Assembly (NCBI RefSeq): GCF_014284125.1
Contig: NZ_JACOFX010000020.1
Coordinates: 24,487-88,486 of the forward strand
DNA length: 64,000 nt
DNA from: Undibacterium umbellatum
GTDB taxonomy: Bacteria > Pseudomonadota > Gammaproteobacteria > Burkholderiales > Burkholderiaceae_D
Direction: 5' to 3'
The notes under the pieces were generated by a model. The model was not told the origin of the DNA, did no database searches, and saw only the letters and a list, made by a program, of their open reading frames with translations. The position numbers were made by a program, and so were the translations under genes. Positions 45,555-53,290 of this stretch are shown in pieces (within the stretch, counting starts at the first letter, position 1; each line of letters starts with the position of its first letter).

Positions 45555-45652
45555 CTTACGCAAAATTGTCCCAGCAAGGCGTCAGCGACGAAGACAGTGC
45601 TTTAGGACGACCAGGAGCTGCAACGCAGCTGGGGCGGTTTTGCGTAAGTCCT
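45551..45652. mobile_element. MITE-like element with 15-bp inverted ends
   Basis: AGGACTTACGCAAAA at 45551-45565 and its exact complement at 45638-45652 bound a 102-base element with no gene of its own. The inside has GC-rich self-complementary parts (GCAGCTGGGG). Ends of this kind occur on small non-autonomous transposons. It overlaps the last four bases of the fourth hipB operator. Confidence 0.75.
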
Positions 45653-45874
45653 AGGTATAAATTTCTTTCAGTTGCAAGCCCCCAAGAGATCCCCACACTG
45701 GTGAACATGGCCAGTGATGTCGCGACCTGGCAAGGCGACGATGTGCTTCTGCACATCACCAAACATTCTTGTCTATTAGTCTTGCTGGGCAATGTGGGCA
45801 AGGTGGAAAAACACAATGCGAGATGGTTTTATAGCGACGACTCGTATAGATTTGTCAACACAGCTGAGAAATAA
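45653..45874 (+). pseudogene. Possible gene remnant cut by the MITE
   Basis: The open frame continuing out of the MITE codes for about 70 residues (SVASPQEIPTLVNMASDVAT ... NARWFYSDDSYRFVNTAEK). It has protein-like composition but no start outside the MITE, so it could be the tail of a gene truncated by the insertion. No family recognised. It may also be chance. Confidence 0.25.
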
Positions 45875-45928
45875 TGGCATTTCGACTTTGAAGATAGCAG
45901 GCATTTTTTCGCCTGTGAGCTCACTGCC

Positions 45929-46741
45929 CTAAAAATCCCCAATTAACTGAAATTTCTCATCGACAGTTTTTGCCAGCAAGTCCATTTCCTGTTTATCTTT
46001 AGGATACGGATAGGCCTCTATCCCTTTTACGCCATACCTCGACAAGGTTTTTTCGTCGGGGAAATACGCGATTGAATCAGAGGCGCCATTGACGGTAATC
46101 GATATGCCGAATTTCTCTTTTTTCTGTATCAAGTCACCTAAAAAGTCTTTGAATTCATTCTCAGAATCAAATGTGTAATTCTCTCCTCTGGCTGACACTT
46201 TATACGTAGTCGTCTGTATTGCTGGCGCAGTTAGTTCATGCGATCTTTTTAAGAGCTCTTTGTTAAAGCCAATTACCTCGAAAAATGCGTCATCTTCTCG
46301 CCAAAAAGCTGACATGGAAACAGAGCTAGCTTTTGTTCTATTTGAGCGTGATTCCTCGATGGGTGCAGTTCCGTAAATCCCGCCATGAAAACCCAGGACG
46401 GCTCCAGGTAAAAGTGACTTTCTATATGCTGCAACAAATAGATAATTCGCACACGAAGACATGCAATATCGATCAACGATGACATGGATTCTTCTTTGAT
46501 TGATTTCCTTTGCCATGGCAAGCGCCCCCACCACGCTGCCACCACCGGAGCGGACGACGATGGTTTCTACACCCTTGCGCAAATAAGCAAGCATAGGCTT
46601 CGCATCCGCATCAACGATCTCACCCGTCATACGCAAGAGCTTATTTTCTGAATCAAACTCATACGTGGCGGACAACGCCGAATCAGATAATAACAGCCAA
46701 AAACTGAAGACAAGCGCTTTTCCGATTTTGAAGAAATTCAT
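45929..46741 (-). CDS. Periplasmic ClpP-fold (COG3904-like) protein (270 aa)
   Basis: Start at ATG 46741, eight bases after AAGG; the longer frame adds 60 residues without sense. Residues 1-25 are a signal peptide (ends SALSA). The body resembles the ClpP/crotonase fold of SppA-like proteins: VRSGGGSVVGALAMAKEI, then CMSSC (Cys93-Met-Ser95-Ser-Cys97) and GAVLGFHGG with His119. Two shorter paralogues occur at 60556-61838 with the same CxSxC and His spacing. A serine hydrolase role is plausible. It is divergent from the valine operon. Confidence 0.65.
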   Translation of the reverse strand: MNFFKIGKALVFSFWLLLSDSALSATYEFDSENKLLRMTGEIVDADAKPMLAYLRKGVETIVVRSGGGSVVGALAMAKEINQRRIHVIVDRYCMSSCANYLFVAAYRKSLLPGAVLGFHGGIYGTAPIEESRSNRTKASSVSMSAFWREDDAFFEVIGFNKELLKRSHELTAPAIQTTTYKVSARGENYTFDSENEFKDFLGDLIQKKEKFGISITVNGASDSIAYFPDEKTLSRYGVKGIEAYPYPKDKQEMDLLAKTVDEKFQLIGDF

Positions 46742-46927
46742 TTCCATGACCTTATTTGATACAGATGGTAAAACCTTCAGCACCGCATCAGGGCTTAAGT
46801 AGACGCGATACACACAACATTTTAAATATACAATAAAATTGGGTATTGTTAATTTTTTATTATTTAATATTTGAGAGCCACTGCCACGCTGGTAAAACTC
46901 ATCTTGAATTTTTTTCACCAATTAACG

Positions 46928-46958
46928 TTTACGTTAACGTCAATTCTTGTGCTATTCT
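46928..46958 (+). promoter_or_regulatory. LiuR-like site within a 19-bp-spacer promoter
   Basis: TTTACGTTAACGTCAA (46928-46943) is a near-perfect palindrome like the sites of LiuR, the MerR-family regulator of branched-chain amino acid breakdown. TTTACG as -35 and TATTCT (46953-46958) as -10 are separated by exactly 19 bases, the unusual spacing of MerR-type promoters. Transcription would start just before the riboswitch. Confidence 0.6.
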
Positions 46959-46967
46959 AAAAATAAC

Positions 46968-47222
46968 AGGTGCACTCCCCAATCTCTTGGGCTGTGTTAA
47001 ACGGGAAAGTGGTCGTCCTGATCGCTGTCGCTAGCAGGTGACAGTAGCTATCAAGACCTAAATACGTGTTTACGATCGCGCTCGCGCTTAAGATCGTAAG
47101 CAGGTTTCAAGCCCCTGCTGCCTCCGCAACGGTAGGCAAGTGCGGTTACATCATCCACGCCACTGGTCATGCATGACTGGGAAGGCGATGTAACAAGACT
47201 TGCAAGCCCGGATACCGGCCTG
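46968..47222 (+). promoter_or_regulatory. Cobalamin riboswitch
   Basis: The conserved parts appear in order: GGTGC at the 5' end, TTAAACGGGAAAGTGG, GCCCCTGCTGCCTCCGCAAC with GGTAGGC, CCACTGG, GGGAAGGCGAT, and the B12 box GCAAGCCCGGATACCGGCC (47202-47220). It should bind adenosyl- or methylcobalamin and lower downstream expression. The next recognised gene is mmsA, 298 bases further. Confidence 0.93.
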
Positions 47223-47520
47223 TTGATCGCTGAGAAAAACATTGCGGAAGGCGGTGTTTGGGATATGGCATGGCACGCCTGATGGCGAGCGGGTGCTTGT
47301 CTTCAACATTGCTTCTTACTTTTTTTCCCAAGGTCTGGTCACGTACGGAAGGTGCGTGGCGGGTGTGCGTCCACACGGTGCATGCCCATGGTCAGGATTA
47401 TTGCTGCGTCCGGTTTCTGCATGCGGTAATCATCCTGTTTTTCAGGCATCAGTGCGGCTGTTGTTGCGGGCGTGGCCCGCCGTCTGTCCGTGCGCAATCA
47501 GGAAGGTTCAGGAAAGCATC

Positions 47521-49032
47521 ATGGCTACTCTTACCCAGGCTCCCAACGTCAAACTGCTCATCAACGGCGAACTGATAGACTCCAAATCCACGCAATGGCG
47601 TAATGTGATCAACCCGGCCACGCAACAGGTGCTGGCCCATGTGCCGTTTGCCACGCCAGATGAAATGCAGGCCGCAGTCGATGCTGCCAAGGCCGCGTTC
47701 AAGACCTGGCGCAAGACAGCGATAGGCACACGCGCCCGCATCTTTTTGAAATACCAGCAACTGATACGTGAAAACATGGCCGAGCTGGCTGCATTGCTGA
47801 CAGCCGAACAGGGCAAGACCCTGGCCGATGCGGAAGGCGATATATTCCGTGGGCTGGAAGTGGTTGAGCATGCCGCCAATATCGGCAACCTGCAAATGGG
47901 CGAGATCGCCAATAACGTTGCCAGCGGTGTAGATACCTATACATTGAACCAGCCACTCGGCGTGTGTGCTGGCATCACCCCTTTCAACTTCCCGGCCATG
48001 ATACCGCTGTGGATGTTCCCAATGGCAATCGCCTGCGGCAATACCTTCATCCTGAAACCATCCGAGCAAGACCCCATGGTCACCATGCGTCTGGCTGAGC
48101 TGGCGATGCAGGCTGGTGTGCCGCCTGGTGTGCTGAACGTGGTGCATGGTGGTGAAGAAATCGTCAATGCGATTTGCGACCACCCTGATATCAAGGCCGT
48201 GTCTTTCGTCGGCTCCACCCGCGTAGGCACACATGTCTACAACCGCGCGACACTGGCGGGTAAGCGTGCACAATGCATGATGGGTGCCAAGAACCACGCC
48301 ATCGTCCTGCCGGATGCGAATAAAGAACAAACCCTGAACAACCTCGCCGGTGCTGCCTTTGGTGCGGCTGGCCAGCGTTGCATGGCACTGTCTGTGGTCA
48401 TCCTGGTGGGTGAAGCAAACCAGTGGGTGCCAGATTTGCTGGACCGCGCCCGCAGCCTCAAGATCAATGCAGGTGCAGAAGCCAATACGGACATAGGCCC
48501 GGTCATTTCATGTACTGCCAAAGAACGCGTAGAAAGCCTGATCGCCCAAGGCATTGCTGAAGGTGCCACGCTGGTGCTGGATGGCCGCGCACCACAAGTA
48601 CCTGGCTATGAGCATGGCAACTTCGTAGGCCCTACTGTCTTCACTGGCGTCAAGCCTGGCATGCGTGTATATGAAGAAGAAATCTTTGGCCCGGTATTGT
48701 GCATCATGCAGGCAGATACTCTGGCCGACGCCATCGCCATCATCAATGCCAACCCTAACGGCAATGGCACCGCACTGTTCACCCAGTCTGGCGCTGCCGC
48801 CCGCACCTTTGAAGAAGACATCGATGTAGGCCAGATCGGCATCAACGTGCCTATCCCTGTACCTGTACCGCTGTTTTCATTTACCGGTTCACGCGCATCC
48901 AAACTCGGTGACCTGGGCCCCTACGGCAAACAAGTCATACAGTTCTACACCCAGACCAAGACCATCACGGCACGCTGGTTTGATGACAGCGTCAGCGCTG
49001 GCAAGGTGAATACCACCATCTCACTGAAGTAA
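47521..49032 (+). CDS. mmsA: CoA-acylating methylmalonate-semialdehyde dehydrogenase
   Basis: Start ATG 47521 behind AGGAAAGC gives 503 residues, the family norm; the in-frame extension upstream is leader. Motifs: PLGVCAGITPFNFPAMIPLW, FVGSTRVGTHVYNRA, and the catalytic Cys in FGAAGQRCMAL near residue 287; PVPLFSFTGSR is specific to the MmsA group. It turns methylmalonate semialdehyde into propionyl-CoA, the last step of valine breakdown. First gene of the valine operon. Confidence 0.94.
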   Translation: MATLTQAPNVKLLINGELIDSKSTQWRNVINPATQQVLAHVPFATPDEMQAAVDAAKAAFKTWRKTAIGTRARIFLKYQQLIRENMAELAALLTAEQGKTLADAEGDIFRGLEVVEHAANIGNLQMGEIANNVASGVDTYTLNQPLGVCAGITPFNFPAMIPLWMFPMAIACGNTFILKPSEQDPMVTMRLAELAMQAGVPPGVLNVVHGGEEIVNAICDHPDIKAVSFVGSTRVGTHVYNRATLAGKRAQCMMGAKNHAIVLPDANKEQTLNNLAGAAFGAAGQRCMALSVVILVGEANQWVPDLLDRARSLKINAGAEANTDIGPVISCTAKERVESLIAQGIAEGATLVLDGRAPQVPGYEHGNFVGPTVFTGVKPGMRVYEEEIFGPVLCIMQADTLADAIAIINANPNGNGTALFTQSGAAARTFEEDIDVGQIGINVPIPVPVPLFSFTGSRASKLGDLGPYGKQVIQFYTQTKTITARWFDDSVSAGKVNTTISLK

Positions 49033-49044
49033 TCGGAGGCCATC

Positions 49045-50205
49045 ATGGACTTCGATCTTAGTGAAGACCAGCGCGCCTACCAGCAATCTGCCCGCAGCTT
49101 CGCCGCCCATGAAATGACGGCGCAAGCCGCGCATTGGGATGCCACTTCGCACTTCCCGCTGGACGTCATCGCCCATGCCGGAGAGCTGGGGTTTTGCGGG
49201 CTGTATGTGCCAGAAGAACTGGGCGGGCTGGGACTGACGCGGCTGGATGCAGTCATCATTTTTGAAGAGCTGGCGCGCGCCTGCCCTTCGACCACAGCTT
49301 ACATCACGATACACAATATGGCGAGCTGGATGATCGCCAATTGGGGCACGCCAGAAGTACAGCAGGAATGGGTACCCAGGCTGGCAGCAGGCAAGAAACT
49401 GGCCTCGTATTGCCTGACCGAAGCTGGGTCGGGTTCTGACGCGGCATCACTGCGCACCAGCGCCCGTCTGGATGGCGACAGCTATATCCTCAATGGCAGC
49501 AAGGCTTTTATCTCAGGCGCAGGTGCCACCAATATGCTGGTCGTCATGGCACGCACGGGTGGTGATGGCGCTGGCGGTATCTCTGCTTTTGCAGTTCCGG
49601 CTGATTTGCCCGGCATCAGCTATGGCAAGAAAGAAGACAAGATGGGCTGGAACAGCCAGCCCACCCGCACCGTCAATTTTGACCAGGTACGCATACCGCG
49701 CAGCCACTTGCTGGGTGATGAAGGCGAAGGCTTTCGCATTGCCATGCGTGGCCTAGACGGTGGCCGCATCAACATTGCCACTTGCTCCATCGGTGCGGCG
49801 CAATCGGCACTCAATAGCGCGCAAGCCTACATGAATGAGCGCATGCAGTTCCAGAAAAAACTGTCTGATTTTCAGGTACTGCAATTCAAGCTGGCCGACA
49901 TGCAAACCGAGCTGGTCGCAGCACGCCAGATGGTACGCCTCGCTGCCAGCAAGCTCGACAGCAAGGCTGACAACGCCTCAGTGTATTGCGCCATGGCCAA
50001 GCGTCTGGCGACCGATACCGGCTTTGCCGTCTGCAATGAAGCCCTGCAAATCCATGGCGGTTACGGCTATATACGCGAATACCCGCTGGAGCGTTTCCTG
50101 CGCGACGTCAGGGTGCACCAGATACTCGAGGGCACGAATGAAATCATGCGCGTCATCGTCGCCCGTCACATGCTAAACCAACCCGCAAGCGAGGAATTTT
50201 TATGA
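49045..50205 (+). CDS. Isobutyryl-CoA dehydrogenase-type acyl-CoA dehydrogenase
   Basis: The 386-residue protein has the acyl-CoA dehydrogenase domains: N-terminal helices, a FAD beta domain with CLTEAGSGSDAASLRTSA, and the C-terminal four-helix domain with the catalytic Glu in LEGTNEIMRVI. The neighbours mmsA, hydratase, hydrolase and mmsB indicate isobutyryl-CoA as substrate (first oxidation in valine degradation). Start ATG 49045 follows GGAGG. It overlaps the hydratase by four bases. Confidence 0.88.
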   Translation: MDFDLSEDQRAYQQSARSFAAHEMTAQAAHWDATSHFPLDVIAHAGELGFCGLYVPEELGGLGLTRLDAVIIFEELARACPSTTAYITIHNMASWMIANWGTPEVQQEWVPRLAAGKKLASYCLTEAGSGSDAASLRTSARLDGDSYILNGSKAFISGAGATNMLVVMARTGGDGAGGISAFAVPADLPGISYGKKEDKMGWNSQPTRTVNFDQVRIPRSHLLGDEGEGFRIAMRGLDGGRINIATCSIGAAQSALNSAQAYMNERMQFQKKLSDFQVLQFKLADMQTELVAARQMVRLAASKLDSKADNASVYCAMAKRLATDTGFAVCNEALQIHGGYGYIREYPLERFLRDVRVHQILEGTNEIMRVIVARHMLNQPASEEFL

Positions 50206-50993
50206 GCAAGTATAGTAACTACACCAATCTGCGATGCGAAATCATAGGCCACACTGCCCTGGTGACCCTGGCCAACCCGCCCGCCAATACCTGGACTGCT
50301 GCGGGTTTGCAGGCATTGACGCAACTCGTCAATGACCTCAATGCGGACTCAGATATCTACAGCCTCGTCATCACAGGCTCAGGCCAGAAATTCTTTTCAG
50401 CCGGGGCAGATTTAAAGCTGTTTGCCGATGGCGACAAGGCCGTAGCTCTCGACATGGCACGCCGCTTTGGAGAGGCATTTGAAACCCTGAGCCGCTTCCG
50501 TGGTGTTTCCATCGCTGCCATCAATGGCTACGCCATGGGCGGTGGCCTCGAATGCGCGCTGGCCTGTGATTTGCGCATTGCCGAAACCCAGGCGCAGATG
50601 GCCTTGCCAGAAGCTTCAGTCGGTTTGCTGCCCTGCGCTGGCGGCACGCAAAACCTGGCATGGCTGGTCGGTGAAGGCTGGGCCAAGCGCCTGATCTTGT
50701 GCGGTGAACGAGTCGATGCTGCAACTGCCCTGCGCATAGGTCTGGTCGAAGAAGTGGTCGCCACCGGCGGCGCACTCGAACACGCACTGGCGCTGGCCAA
50801 GCAGGTTGGCAAGCAAAGCCCAACCAGCGTCAAGGCTTGCAAGAAGTTGATACAGGGTGCGCGCCAGCAACCGCTTTCCACCGTCTTGCCGCAAGAACGC
50901 GAAGCCTTCCTGGCCTTGTTTGATACCGCCGATCAAAAAGAAGGCGTCACTGCCTTTCTGGAAAAACGCCCACCCGTGTGGAGGAATGCATGA
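50202..50993 (+). CDS. Enoyl-CoA hydratase (methacrylyl-CoA hydratase)
   Basis: The 263-residue crotonase-fold protein has the oxyanion motif GQKFFSAGADLKLFADG and IAAINGYAMGGGLECALACD, followed by PEASVGLLPCAGGTQNL, which carries the catalytic Glu. In this operon it should add water to methacrylyl-CoA. Its start and stop overlap its neighbours as ATGA-type junctions. Confidence 0.88.
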   Translation: MSKYSNYTNLRCEIIGHTALVTLANPPANTWTAAGLQALTQLVNDLNADSDIYSLVITGSGQKFFSAGADLKLFADGDKAVALDMARRFGEAFETLSRFRGVSIAAINGYAMGGGLECALACDLRIAETQAQMALPEASVGLLPCAGGTQNLAWLVGEGWAKRLILCGERVDAATALRIGLVEEVVATGGALEHALALAKQVGKQSPTSVKACKKLIQGARQQPLSTVLPQEREAFLALFDTADQKEGVTAFLEKRPPVWRNA

Positions 50994-52171
50994 GCGACGC
51001 CCCAGTCCTGTTCCACACCCTGCCTGCTGCCAACGGCATGCAGCTAGGTGTGGCCACCCTCAATTCAGAAAAAACCCTGAATGCCTTGTCAAAGGAAATG
51101 GTGCAATTACTGGGCAAGCAATTGCAAGCCTGGGATGAAGACAGCAGCATTGCCATGGTGGTCTTGCAAGCCGCTGGCGAAAAAGCATTTTGTGCAGGCG
51201 GCGACTTGCAAAACCTGTACGCCAGCATGCGTGAGCATCATGCATCTGATAAAAAAGATGACTTGCTCGGCAATGCCTATGCCCTGGATTTCTTTGAACA
51301 GGAATACCGCCTCGACTATCAAATCCACACTTACCGCAAACCCATATTATGCTGGGGCCACGGCATCGTCATGGGCGGTGGCATAGGCTTGATGGCCGGT
51401 GCCAGTCACCGCGTCGTCACAGAAAAATCCCGCCTCGCCATGCCGGAGATAGCCATAGGCCTGTTCCCCGATGTAGGCGGCACCTGGTTCCTGAACCGCA
51501 TGCCAGGCAAGCTGGGTTTGTTTTTGGCATTGACGGGTGCCAGTATCAATGCCAGTGACGCACTGTTTGTGAAACTGGCCGACGTGGCCTTGCCACATGC
51601 CAGTAAGACAGATGTGCTGACGACTTTGCAGGCTGCTGCCTGGAGCAATCAAACATATCAGAACCACCAACGCTTGAGCCAAATCCTTCATGAATTCTCG
51701 GCGCAATCCAGCGACACCGCAGGTCCCTTGCGTTCCAATTTCGACCTCATCAATCGCCTGTGCAGTCCGGCTGATTTGCCAGCCATCGTCGCGCAATTAT
51801 TGGCGGTAGATGCAGCACAGCAGGAAGAACATCCCTGGCTGCAAAAAGCCGTCAGTAGCCTACAAAAAGGCAGTCCGACATCTGCCTGGCTGGCTCATGC
51901 GCTGCAAGAACGCGGCAAGCATCTGTCGCTGGCAGAAATCTTCCGCATGGAACTGGTGGCAGCACTCGCCTGCGCGAAAGGCCATGATTTTGCGGAAGGG
52001 ATACGGGCACTGATTGTGGACAAGGATCAAAAACCACAATGGTTGCCGGTTAGTTTGAGTGAATTGCAGCCGCAGGATGGTGAGCGATACTTCACACATC
52101 TTTGGGCAGCAGAGCAGCATCCTTTGCGGGATTTGGGTGCGAGTGAAAATATGCAAAAAGCAGCTGCGTAA
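50990..52171 (+). CDS. 3-hydroxyisobutyryl-CoA hydrolase
   Basis: Start ATG 50990 overlaps the upstream TGA (ATGA); the earlier in-frame GTG is unlikely. The 393-residue protein matches HIBCH: ALSKEMVQLLGKQLQAWDED, EKAFCAGGDLQNLYASM, GHGIVMGGGIGLMAGASHRV and the hydrolase-specific EIAIGLFPDVGGTWFLNRMP. It releases 3-hydroxyisobutyrate from CoA. It is followed by a palindromic repeat that parts it from mmsB. Confidence 0.9.
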   Translation: MSDAPVLFHTLPAANGMQLGVATLNSEKTLNALSKEMVQLLGKQLQAWDEDSSIAMVVLQAAGEKAFCAGGDLQNLYASMREHHASDKKDDLLGNAYALDFFEQEYRLDYQIHTYRKPILCWGHGIVMGGGIGLMAGASHRVVTEKSRLAMPEIAIGLFPDVGGTWFLNRMPGKLGLFLALTGASINASDALFVKLADVALPHASKTDVLTTLQAAAWSNQTYQNHQRLSQILHEFSAQSSDTAGPLRSNFDLINRLCSPADLPAIVAQLLAVDAAQQEEHPWLQKAVSSLQKGSPTSAWLAHALQERGKHLSLAEIFRMELVAALACAKGHDFAEGIRALIVDKDQKPQWLPVSLSELQPQDGERYFTHLWAAEQHPLRDLGASENMQKAAA

Positions 52172-52179
52172 GTATCAAG

Positions 52180-52316
52180 CCGAGGTCCGTAGGTTGGGCT
52201 ACGCTTCATCAGCCCAACACTCGGCCTTGCAATAACGTACGTCGCTTTTCAAACGCCCAGTGTTGGGCTGGTAAAGCGTGGCCTAGCGAGGCCCGGTCCA
52301 ACCTACGAGCCCGGCC
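52180..52316. repeat. Imperfect 137-bp palindromic element
   Basis: The left arm (CGTAGGTTGGGCTACGCTTC then ATCAGCCCAACA) is mirrored by TGTTGGGCTGGTAAAGCGTG and CCAACCTACG on the right, around a short centre. This type of GTAGGTTGGGCTACGC repeat is scattered between genes in many proteobacterial genomes. It lies in the 198-base gap between the hydrolase and mmsB genes and could fold in the operon mRNA. Confidence 0.75.
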
Positions 52317-52369
52317 TAGACTACGCGTCTAGCAATATAAAGAAGAAACTAAAACCAGGAGATAACCAC

Positions 52370-53269
52370 ATGTCAAACCAATCAAAAATCGCCTTCATCG
52401 GCCTCGGCAACATGGGCGCGCCCATGGCCCTTAACCTGCTCAAGGCAGGCTACCCTATCACCGTCTTCGACCTCTCCCCCTCTGCCCTCAAAACACTGGC
52501 AGACGCAGGTGCCCTGGCCGCCAGCAACGCCAGACAAGCCATAGAAGGCGCAGACATCGTCATCAGCATGCTGCCCGCCAGCCGCCATGTAGAAAGCCTC
52601 TATCTCGGCGACGAAGGCATACTCGCTCATATCGCCAATGGCGCACTGATCATAGACTGCAGCACCATCGCCCCACAATCTGCCAAAAAGGTCGCGCAAG
52701 CCGCAGCCGCACGCGGGTTGGCGATGGTGGATGCCCCGGTCTCAGGCGGCACAGCGGGTGCAGCCGCTGGCACGCTGACCTTCATCGTCGGTGGCACCAC
52801 GGACGATCTCGAACGCGCCCGCCCTGTCTTGAACGCCATGGGTAAAAACATCTTTCACGCCGGTGAACACGGTGCCGGGCAAACCGCCAAAATCTGCAAC
52901 AACATGCTGCTGGGCATACTCATGGCAGGCACGGCAGAAGCGCTGGCACTGGGCGTGGCGAACGGGCTTGATCCCAAAGTCCTGTCCGACATCATGAGCA
53001 AAAGCTCAGGCCGCAACTGGGCACTGGAACTATACAACCCCTATCCCGGCGTCATGGAAAACGCACCCGCATCACGCGGCTACACTGGCGGCTTTGGGGT
53101 AGACCTGATGCTCAAGGACCTGGGTCTGGCAACCGAGGCGGCGCTGGCCAGCCAGGCAAGCATCCCGCTGGGTGAAGCTGTTCGTAACCTATATGGCATC
53201 CATAGCAAGGCCGGTGCAGGCGGCAAGGATTTTTCCAGCATACTTGAGCTGCTTCAGAAAAAGGAATAG
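52370..53269 (+). CDS. mmsB: 3-hydroxyisobutyrate dehydrogenase
   Basis: The 299-residue protein has the NAD-binding start IAFIGLGNMGAPMALNLLKA, the substrate loop DAPVSGGTAGAAAGTLTFIV and the catalytic Lys in GAGQTAKICNNMLLG, all as in the beta-hydroxyacid dehydrogenase family. It oxidises 3-hydroxyisobutyrate to methylmalonate semialdehyde for MmsA. Start ATG 52370 follows AGGAGAT. It completes the valine set encoded by the five genes. Confidence 0.93.
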   Translation: MSNQSKIAFIGLGNMGAPMALNLLKAGYPITVFDLSPSALKTLADAGALAASNARQAIEGADIVISMLPASRHVESLYLGDEGILAHIANGALIIDCSTIAPQSAKKVAQAAAARGLAMVDAPVSGGTAGAAAGTLTFIVGGTTDDLERARPVLNAMGKNIFHAGEHGAGQTAKICNNMLLGILMAGTAEALALGVANGLDPKVLSDIMSKSSGRNWALELYNPYPGVMENAPASRGYTGGFGVDLMLKDLGLATEAALASQASIPLGEAVRNLYGIHSKAGAGGKDFSSILELLQKKE

Positions 53270-53290
53270 AAATACTGAGCCACGGGCGCG

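Noticed and set aside
46742..46921. 60-residue N-terminal extension of the ClpP-fold protein
   Set aside because: The extension is AT-rich without sense, the signal peptide begins at residue 61, and AAGG is correctly spaced to ATG 46741.
47242..47520. N-terminal extension of MmsA by 93 codons
   Set aside because: It lies in the riboswitch leader, lacks similarity to the family, and ATG 47521 has a good ribosome site and gives the normal length.
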